Below, one piece after another: positions 1-5,480 of a stretch of DNA of 15,255 nt. Numbering within the stretch: position 1 is the stretch's first letter; each line of letters begins with the position of its first letter. A model generated the notes under the pieces. That model was not told the DNA's origin, made no database searches, and saw only the letters and a program-made list of their open reading frames with translations. The stretch lies in contig CAJMPZ010000052.1 in assembly GCA_905215445.1 (NCBI GenBank), forward strand, positions 1 to 15,255, in the 5' to 3' direction. The translations under genes and the position numbers were made by a program. Source of the DNA: an uncultured bacterium. GTDB taxonomy: Bacteria; Actinomycetota; Coriobacteriia; Coriobacteriales; Coriobacteriaceae.

Positions 1-9
1 CCAGCTAAC

Positions 10-16
10 AAAGGAG
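10..16 (+). promoter_or_regulatory. Ribosome binding site of leuS
   Basis: The bases AAAGGAG lie 5 nt before the ATG at 22. They match the anti-Shine-Dalgarno end of 16S rRNA well and support this start. The leuS promoter, and any T-box leader, would lie outside the window. Confidence 0.85.
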
Positions 17-21
17 CTGAT

Positions 22-2598
22 ATGTGCGATTGCACAGATCATAAGGATGAGATCCCTGCCTACGACGCGCAGGCCATTGAGTCCCGGTGGATGAAGGCCT
101 GGGAGGACTCCAACCTCTTTGCCGTCGACACCGACGACAGCAAGCCCAAGAAGTATGTGCTCGAGATGTTCCCGTATCCGTCGGGCGACCTGCACATGGG
201 CCACGCGCGCAACTACACCATCGGCGATGCCATGGCCCGTCAGGCCCGCATGCGCGGCTACGACGTGCTGCACCCCATCGGCTTCGATGCCTTTGGTCTG
301 CCCGCCGAGAATGCCGCCATCAAGCACAACACACAGGCTGCCGCCTGGACGTATAAGAACATGGACCAGGCGCTCGCCACGATGAGGCGCATGGGCTTCT
401 CCTACGATCTGGATCGTACCGTTAAGACCTGTAGCCCCGACTACTATCGCTGGGGTCAGTGGATCTTTGAAAAGATGTGGGAAAAGGGTCTGGTCTACCG
501 CAAGAAGAACCCGGTCAACTGGTGCCCCACCTGCAAGACCGTTTTGGCCAACGAGCAGGTAACCGAGGGCAAGTGCTGGCGTTGCGGCACCGAGCCCGAG
601 AAGCGTGACCTCGAGCAGTGGTACTACAAGATCACCGACTACTCCCAGGAGCTGCTCGATGACCTGGAGAAGCTCCCCGGCTGGCCCGAGCGCGTCAAGC
701 AGATGCAGGCCAACTGGATCGGCCGCTCCGAGGGCGCCGAGGTCGACTTTACCCTGTGCGACACCGATGGCGAGCCCATCGAGGGCGACGAGGGTAAGAT
801 CACCGTCTTCACCACGCGCGCCGACACGCTCTTTGGCGTTTCCTTCTTTGTCCTGTCTCCCGAGTACGTGCGCCTGCACGAGCTCGTCGAGGGCACTCAG
901 TACGAGGAGGCCGTCACCAAGATCGTCGAGGACTCCAAGCATATCTCTGCCGTCGAGCGCGCCCAGGGCACCCTCGAGAAGCACGGCGCCTTTACGGGCC
1001 GCTACGTGGTAAACCCCGTCAACGGCGAGAAGATCCCCGTGTGGGTTGCTGACTATGTCGTTGCCGACTACGGCACCGGTGCCGTCATGGCCGTTCCCTG
1101 CGGCGACCAGCGCGACTTTGAGTTCGCCCGCAAGTACGACCTGCCTATCGTGCCGATCATCCTGGACGATGAGGATCGCGCTGCCGTCGAGGCTAGCGGC
1201 GAGACCATCGACACCTTCCATGCCGAGAACGTCGACTGGGATTGCGCCCACGCTGCCGAGGGCACGCTCGTCCAGTCGGGCAAGTACACCGGCATGCGCG
1301 GCGGCAAGCACTCTGAGGGCGAGGCTGCCATCGTGGCCGACCTCGAGGCCATGGGCTGCGGCCGTCGCAAGGTCGAGTTCCGCCTGCGCGACTGGCTCAT
1401 CAGCCGTCAGCGTTACTGGGGCAACCCCATCCCGGCCATCCACTGCGAGCACTGCGGCATCGTGCCCGTGCCCGAGGACCAGCTGCCGGTGACGCTGCCC
1501 GAGAACCTGGACCTGGGTGCCGGCGAGACCCTCGCCGAGTGCAAGGAGTTCTACGAGACCACCTGCCCGGTCTGTGGTCGCCCGGCCAAGCGCGAGACCG
1601 ATACCATGGACACCTTCACCTGCTCCAGCTGGTATTACCTGCGCTATACCGACCCGCACAACACCGAGCTGCCCTTCTCCCGTGAGGCCGCCGATCGTTG
1701 GATGCCCGTCGATAACTACATCGGCGGCATCGAGCACGCCATTTTGCACCTGCTCTACAGTCGCTTCTTTACCAAGGCGCTGCGCGACCTGGGCCTGCTG
1801 AGCGTTGACGAACCCTTTACCAACCTGCTGTGCCAGGGCATGGTCAAGGACGAGAACGGCGACACCATGTCCAAGTCCAAGGGCAACGTCGTGCCCCCGA
1901 GTTCAGTCATTGAGCCCTACGGTGCCGACACCATGCGTCTGGCGATCCTGTTTATCGCCCCGCCCGAGAAGGACTTCGACTGGGATCCCAAGGCCGTCGA
2001 GGGCGCTAACCGCTTCATTAAGCGCGCCTGGCGTATCGTGTGGCAGCTCGTCCAGTCCGGCGACGCCAACGTGGCCTTTGACAAGTCCGCGCTCGACGAG
2101 ACAGCGATGAAGCTCTACCGCGAGCGCCATCGCACCATCGCCAAGTGCACCGAGGACTTCGATCGTGGCCAGTTCAACACCGCCATCTCGGCCGTCATGG
2201 AGCTCGTCAACGCGGCGAGCGCCTACCTCAACGCCACCGAGGGTGCCGCCCGCGACAAGGCGCTGTGCTACGGCGTGGCTAAGGATATCGTGAGCGTCCT
2301 TGCCCCCATCTGCCCGTTCTGGGCCGACGAATTGTGGCACGAGGCCCTCGGCTGCGAGGGCAACGCCTACACCGCCGCCTGGCCCGAGTTCGACCTGGCC
2401 GAGTCCATCGAGGATACGGTGCAGATCGTCGTCCAGGTGCTCGGCAAGGTCCGTGGCCGCATCGACGTCGCCCGCGACGCCTCCAACGAGGAGATGCAAG
2501 CTGCCGCTGAGGAAGCCGTTGCCAAGTGGCTTGAGGGCAAGACGGTCGTCAAGGCCATCTGCGTGCCCGGCAAGCTGGTCAACCTGGTGGTCAAGTAA
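22..2598 (+). CDS. leuS: Leucyl-tRNA synthetase (class I)
   Basis: It charges tRNA-Leu with leucine in the cytoplasm and removes mischarged amino acids in its CP1 editing domain. At 858 aa it is close to the 860 aa E. coli enzyme and looks complete. The HIGH motif is HMGH (58-61). A zinc knuckle is formed by C168, C171, C185 and C188, and a second CxxC pair set by C475, C478, C515 and C518. The editing domain has TTRADT (264-269) and GTGAVMAVP followed by CGDQRD (360-365), so both editing aspartates (D362, D365) are kept. The KMSKS loop reads TMSKS (615-619), then KGN. The C-terminal part is the helical anticodon-binding domain plus a small terminal domain. The start at 22 has a strong ribosome binding site. 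Codon use is strongly biased to C/G endings, as in highly expressed genes. It stands alone, followed by a terminator. Identity is very secure. Confidence 0.98.
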   Translation: MCDCTDHKDEIPAYDAQAIESRWMKAWEDSNLFAVDTDDSKPKKYVLEMFPYPSGDLHMGHARNYTIGDAMARQARMRGYDVLHPIGFDAFGLPAENAAIKHNTQAAAWTYKNMDQALATMRRMGFSYDLDRTVKTCSPDYYRWGQWIFEKMWEKGLVYRKKNPVNWCPTCKTVLANEQVTEGKCWRCGTEPEKRDLEQWYYKITDYSQELLDDLEKLPGWPERVKQMQANWIGRSEGAEVDFTLCDTDGEPIEGDEGKITVFTTRADTLFGVSFFVLSPEYVRLHELVEGTQYEEAVTKIVEDSKHISAVERAQGTLEKHGAFTGRYVVNPVNGEKIPVWVADYVVADYGTGAVMAVPCGDQRDFEFARKYDLPIVPIILDDEDRAAVEASGETIDTFHAENVDWDCAHAAEGTLVQSGKYTGMRGGKHSEGEAAIVADLEAMGCGRRKVEFRLRDWLISRQRYWGNPIPAIHCEHCGIVPVPEDQLPVTLPENLDLGAGETLAECKEFYETTCPVCGRPAKRETDTMDTFTCSSWYYLRYTDPHNTELPFSREAADRWMPVDNYIGGIEHAILHLLYSRFFTKALRDLGLLSVDEPFTNLLCQGMVKDENGDTMSKSKGNVVPPSSVIEPYGADTMRLAILFIAPPEKDFDWDPKAVEGANRFIKRAWRIVWQLVQSGDANVAFDKSALDETAMKLYRERHRTIAKCTEDFDRGQFNTAISAVMELVNAASAYLNATEGAARDKALCYGVAKDIVSVLAPICPFWADELWHEALGCEGNAYTAAWPEFDLAESIEDTVQIVVQVLGKVRGRIDVARDASNEEMQAAAEEAVAKWLEGKTVVKAICVPGKLVNLVVK

Positions 2599-2625
2599 GC
2601 GCTGCGCGTAAAGCTGACATGCAAT

Positions 2626-2662
2626 AAACGAGGGACGGTCCGGTTGGGTCGTCCCTCGTTTT
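2626..2662. terminator. Bidirectional intrinsic terminator between leuS and the lipoprotein gene
   Basis: A perfect 12-bp inverted repeat, AAACGAGGGACG (2626-2637) and CGTCCCTCGTTT (2650-2661), encloses a 12-nt loop. On the + strand it ends in TTTT; on the - strand it is followed by TTTATT. It lies 28 nt after the leuS stop and 41 nt after the stop of the convergent - strand gene, so it can serve both. Confidence 0.9.
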
Positions 2663-2702
2663 GTGTTGTCTGCCCTGCTTAGTCAGTGCGTCGCACCGTC
2701 TT

Positions 2703-3275
2703 CTACGGGATGTGTACCAGGTCCCTAAAGTAAACGTTGCCCGTTGCCTCTTCGAACATCCAAATGTTGAGGTAGATGTCGTTGAGGTCGTTGCTCACAT
2801 CAAAGTCCGGGTCGTCGAAGGTGCCTACAAAGGCGAGCATGGCGCGCGTTTCCTCGCCCGCTGCGACCTGCTGGCGCATGTGCACATCGCGGACTACGCC
2901 TTTGACGTAGGCATAGGAGTCCACATCGCCAAACATCATATCGACATCGGTATTGTTGGTCACCGTAAAGACGAGCGCTGCGTCTCCGTAGCCGTCGGTG
3001 TCCTTGCCCACGCAGGTAACATGGACGTTTTCGTCTGCCTCAAGGTCGATGGGGAACTGTTCTTGGGAATCGGGACCCAAGCTCTGGGGATCGACGATGT
3101 CCTCGTCTATTTTGTCGAAGCTCGCCGGGGGTTCGGTTTTCTCGATGGCTTTGGTGCTGCCACGATCCGGTTCGCATGTTCCGGTTTTGCCATCGATGTT
3201 GTTGCAGCCCGTCAGAGCGAACGAGCAGGCAGCGACGACGAGCGCGGTCGCGCAGAGGGTGCCTAGGCGTTCCAT
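2703..3275 (-). CDS. Predicted secreted lipoprotein of unknown function
   Basis: This 190 aa protein has a lipoprotein signal peptide: a short charged start (MERLG), a hydrophobic stretch (about residues 6-20) and the lipobox LTGC, with C24 as the likely lipidated cysteine. After it comes an acidic, flexible linker rich in D, E and P (about 30-80), then a beta-rich domain (about 81-190) with 'VTCVGKDTDGYGDAALVFTVTNNTD'-type strands, split here as VTCVGKDTDGYG and ALVFTVTNNTD. Such strands recall the immunoglobulin-like DUF4352/DUF5067 lipoproteins of Gram-positive bacteria; that resemblance is by eye only. The predicted place is the outer face of the cytoplasmic membrane. An AAGGAGG ribosome binding site (3280-3286 on the opposite strand) sits 4 nt before the ATG and supports the start. 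It is a single gene pointing at leuS and away from rimP, with no metabolic partner in view. Function cannot be named. I found no convincing promoter upstream. Confidence 0.85.
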   Translation of the reverse strand: MERLGTLCATALVVAACSFALTGCNNIDGKTGTCEPDRGSTKAIEKTEPPASFDKIDEDIVDPQSLGPDSQEQFPIDLEADENVHVTCVGKDTDGYGDAALVFTVTNNTDVDMMFGDVDSYAYVKGVVRDVHMRQQVAAGEETRAMLAFVGTFDDPDFDVSNDLNDIYLNIWMFEEATGNVYFRDLVHIP

Positions 3276-3536
3276 GGATCCTCCTTGCCGTAGAGATGCT
3301 GGAAGGTTGTGCGGTCAATGCGTGCGGCAGGCTTTCTCGCTATAGAATGCCTCTCGGCTCTAGTCTGGCCGATGTGCGCCCAGGGATGGAATGCCCATAG
3401 GGCCCGATTCGGTCGGCACGCTGGGACGCATGGCCCGTTTTGGGACTGTTGAGGGTGCGCCGCATGGGGCTCCTCGGCCAATTGTCCTATTCTTGTGGAG
3501 AACCTGTGCGCACGCTGACCTGCAGATTTGTACTGT
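3276..3536. other. Intergenic region without a recognisable gene
   Basis: This divergent gap separates the lipoprotein gene from the rimP promoter. Apart from the lipoprotein ribosome binding site at its left edge I see no tRNA, no riboswitch pattern and no supported small gene. Open frames cross it on both strands, but none has a ribosome binding site or a recognisable product. An 8-bp perfect palindrome, GTGCGCAC (3506-3513), lies about 25 nt upstream of the promoter and could be a protein-binding site, or chance. Confidence 0.6.
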
Positions 3537-3538
3537 GC

Positions 3539-3567
3539 TTGCACGTTTTCGCTGGTATTGGTATAGT
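3539..3567 (+). promoter_or_regulatory. Sigma-70-type extended -10 promoter of the rimP-nusA-infB operon
   Basis: A -35 element TTGCAC (3539-3544) is separated by exactly 17 nt from TATAGT (3562-3567), which differs from TATAAT at one position. The bases TGG just before it (3559-3561) make an extended -10 (TGnTATAGT). The predicted start is about G3574, roughly 70 nt before the rimP start codon. It is the only strong promoter I see ahead of the eight-gene run. Confidence 0.75.
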
Positions 3568-3592
3568 TTGCTTGCAAATGAAGTTGTAATTG

Positions 3593-3625
3593 AAAGAAGT
3601 GGGGTTTCGGCCCCGCTTCTTTTTT
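3593..3625 (+). terminator. Intrinsic terminator in the rimP leader (probable attenuator)
   Basis: The left arm AAAGAAGTGGGG (3593-3604) pairs with CCCCGCTTCTTT (3611-3622) across a 6-nt loop TTTCGG, with a single U-G pair. Taking the core stem as G3596-C3619 (9 bp), it is followed by an unbroken run of six T (3620-3625). This is a textbook terminator placed between the operon promoter and the first gene, so transcripts must read through it to express rimP and nusA. B. subtilis nusA is reported to be autoregulated by NusA-stimulated termination in its operon leader, and the same logic would fit here by inference. Confidence 0.8.
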
Positions 3626-3633
3626 GTATGGAT

Positions 3634-3638
3634 GGAGG
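3634..3638 (+). promoter_or_regulatory. Ribosome binding site that decides the rimP start
   Basis: GGAGG lies 7 nt before the ATG at 3646. The in-frame ATG at 3628 sits directly on the end of the terminator U-tract with no ribosome binding site, so 3646 is preferred. Confidence 0.85.
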
Positions 3639-3645
3639 TGCCGCA

Positions 3646-4140
3646 ATGGTCAAGACCAAGACCGAGCAGGCGATCATCGACGCGCTCGAGGCCGTTGCTC
3701 CCCAGCACGATGTCGACATTGTCGACGTTGAGCTCGTGGGTGCCACCAAGGCCCCCTGCGTGCGCGTGCGTATCGAGGGTGCCGAGGGTCAGAGCCTGTC
3801 GCTCAATGACGTCACGGCCAACACCAAGTGGGTCGGCGATGTGATTGAGGAGCTCGACCCTATCTCTTCGAGCTATACGCTTGAGGTGTCGAGCCCGGGC
3901 ATGGCGCGCCCGCTGCGCCGTCCGCGCGACTTTGCCCGCTTTGTGGGCGAGAACTGTGAGCTCACCTCCACCGCCTCCGAGGGCCGTCGCAAGTACGCCG
4001 GCAAGATTGCGGCTGCGACCGAGACCGACGTGACCCTCGAGCTCGAGGACGGCGAGTCCGTCACCCTCGATTTCTCTGATGTTAAAAAGTGCAAGTTGAA
4101 GCCCACCTACGACTTCAAGCCCGCGAAGGAAGGAAAGTAA
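3646..4140 (+). CDS. rimP: Ribosome maturation factor RimP
   Basis: RimP (YlxS in Bacillus) binds immature 30S subunits and helps assemble the head and central pseudoknot around protein S12. This copy is 164 aa, near the usual 150-170. The N-terminal domain carries the family pattern: DVELVG, VRVRIE, a leading serine-rich turn with NDVT, and LEVSSPGMARPL (about residues 84-95), where the SSPG(x)xRPL signature is characteristic. The C-terminal SH3-like domain (about 95-160) contains LELEDGESVTLDFSDVKKCKL. The open frame extends upstream through the promoter, but only the ATG at 3646 has a good ribosome binding site. It is the first gene of the operon and is separated from nusA by one base, so the two are likely translated together. 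Identity is secure from motif and neighbourhood. Confidence 0.96.
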   Translation: MVKTKTEQAIIDALEAVAPQHDVDIVDVELVGATKAPCVRVRIEGAEGQSLSLNDVTANTKWVGDVIEELDPISSSYTLEVSSPGMARPLRRPRDFARFVGENCELTSTASEGRRKYAGKIAAATETDVTLELEDGESVTLDFSDVKKCKLKPTYDFKPAKEGK

Positions 4141-4141
4141 G

Positions 4142-5389
4142 ATGGCAGCATCCGACATGATGTCCGCCCTGATGGAGCTTTGCCAGGAGAAGCACATCGA
4201 CCAGCTCTACCTGATCGACCGCCTGGAGCAGTCGCTCGCCAAGAGCTATGCCGAGATCCTGCATCTTGAGTGGGGCGCCAAGGTGACCATCGACCGCACC
4301 ACCGGCAAGATCTACGTCTACCGCCTGGAGCCGATCGACGATTCCATGGACGAGGAGGGCAACTTCACCGAGTTCGAGGAGATCGACGTCACCCCCAAGA
4401 ACACGAGCCGCATCGCCGCCCAGCACGCCAAGGCCGAGATCAACGCCATCGTGCGCAACTCCGCCCGCGAGCAGATCTACGAGGAGTTCTCCGGCCGCAT
4501 CGGTGACCTCATCAGCGGTACCGTGCTGCAATCCACGCCCGACTTCACGATCGTCAAGATTCGCGAGGGCGTCGAGGCCGAGCTTCCGCACTTCGATCAG
4601 CGCCGTTACGAGAACGAGCGCAACGAGCGTCCGATGGGCGAGCGCTACCTGCACAACCAGCACATCAAGGCCGTGATCATCGACGTTCGCGACCCCAACT
4701 CCAACCTGCAGCCGGTTCGTGGCGAGCACAGCCGTCCGCCGATTGTCATCTCCCGTACCCACCCCGAGCTCATGCGTCGTCTGTTTGAGCAGGAGGTACC
4801 CGAGATCTATGAGGGCACCGTCCAGATCAAGTCGATCGCCCGCGAGCCCGGCCAGCGTTCCAAGGTCGCCGTCCACTCGCTCGACGACCGTCTGGATCCC
4901 GTGGGCGCCTGCGTCGGCCCCAAGGGCAGCCGTGTTCGCGCTGTCGTGGGCGAGCTCCGTGGCGAGCGCGTCGACGTCATCCTGTGGGATGCCGATCCTG
5001 CCGTCTACGTCGCCAACGCCCTGTCGCCCGCTAAGGTCACCCGCGTCCTCATCGACGAGGAGAAGGCCTACGCCGGCGTCATCGTGCCCGACGACCAGCT
5101 GTCCCTCGCCATCGGCAAGGAGGGCCAGAACGCCCGCCTCGCCGCGCGCCTGACCGGCTGGCACATTGACATCAAGTCCGAGACGCTTGCCGCCGACATC
5201 CTCAAGAACGTTCCCGTTCACGAGGAGCCCGCCGCCGACCTGATCGGTGACGAGGAGGACGAGGACGTCCGCCGCTGCGAGTACGTGTCCGAGGACGGCA
5301 TCCAGTGCCGCAACCAGGCCCGTCCCGGCTCCCGTTTCTGCGGTGTCCACGACACCGACGCCTTCGATGATGCGGAGGACCTGATCTAG
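4142..5389 (+). CDS. nusA: Transcription termination/antitermination factor NusA with a zinc-finger-like tail
   Basis: NusA binds RNA polymerase near the RNA exit channel, promotes pausing and hairpin-dependent termination, and takes part in rRNA antitermination. The order of domains is the polymerase-binding N-terminal domain (about 1-120), S1 domain (about 121-200, starting at ISGTVLQS), KH1 with the GPKG loop at 259-262, and KH2 with GKEG at 325-328. After KH2 there is no second pair of acidic repeats as in E. coli. Instead an acidic linker (GDEEDEDV) leads to a C-X9-C-X10-C-X2-H module (C379, C389, C400, H403) and an acidic end. Total length is 415 aa, against roughly 350 for a KH2-ending NusA. 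It starts one base after rimP, with AAGGA/AGGA repeats 7 nt or more before ATG as ribosome binding site. The protein is probably the sensor for the leader terminator; that is inference. Confidence 0.97.
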   Translation: MAASDMMSALMELCQEKHIDQLYLIDRLEQSLAKSYAEILHLEWGAKVTIDRTTGKIYVYRLEPIDDSMDEEGNFTEFEEIDVTPKNTSRIAAQHAKAEINAIVRNSAREQIYEEFSGRIGDLISGTVLQSTPDFTIVKIREGVEAELPHFDQRRYENERNERPMGERYLHNQHIKAVIIDVRDPNSNLQPVRGEHSRPPIVISRTHPELMRRLFEQEVPEIYEGTVQIKSIAREPGQRSKVAVHSLDDRLDPVGACVGPKGSRVRAVVGELRGERVDVILWDADPAVYVANALSPAKVTRVLIDEEKAYAGVIVPDDQLSLAIGKEGQNARLAARLTGWHIDIKSETLAADILKNVPVHEEPAADLIGDEEDEDVRRCEYVSEDGIQCRNQARPGSRFCGVHDTDAFDDAEDLI

Positions 5390-5480
5390 CGCGCGGTCGC
5401 GCCGGGTGGGTCCCGGCGCGTCTCCCACGCTCGTTCAGTCTCTAGGCACCCAAGGTGCCAGAAAGGGTAGGTGAAGTCAT
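5390..5480 (+). promoter_or_regulatory. nusA-infB spacer with two hairpins
   Basis: The 91-nt gap holds a perfect 9-bp hairpin, CGCGCCGGG (5398-5406), loop TGGGT, CCCGGCGCG (5412-5420), all but A/T-free and not followed by a T run. A smaller one follows: GGCACC (5445-5450), loop CAA, GGTGCC (5454-5459). Without a U-tract the first is unlikely to be a simple intrinsic terminator; it may stabilise or mark the end of the nusA segment of the message. The infB ribosome binding site AGGTGA (5469-5474) comes 6 nt before its ATG. The usual ylxR and ylxQ genes are not here. Confidence 0.7.

Noticed and set aside
2661..3266. 201-codon + strand open frame across the lipoprotein gene
   Set aside because: It is antisense to the lipoprotein gene, which has a signal peptide, lipobox and AAGGAGG site. 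The + strand frame has neither a ribosome binding site nor motifs.
3276..3340. Promoter of the lipoprotein gene on the - strand
   Set aside because: A TTGACC box on the - strand would need a -10 next to the ribosome binding site, and a TATAGC further up lacks a good -35. Neither is convincing enough to list.
3574..3626. Small RNA gene with its own promoter and terminator upstream of rimP
   Set aside because: A product of about 50 nt that is mostly terminator stem has little room for function. An attenuator of the operon explains the arrangement better, although a stable short RNA cannot be excluded.
3391..3645. Upstream extension of the rimP frame to an ATG at 3391
   Set aside because: The extension would run through the operon promoter and the leader terminator, has no family similarity and no ribosome binding site. 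RimP proteins begin near the ATG at 3646.
4115..5428. 437-codon open frame on the - strand opposite nusA
   Set aside because: Same cause: high-GC codon bias of nusA leaves the antisense frame open. No motif or credible ribosome binding site.
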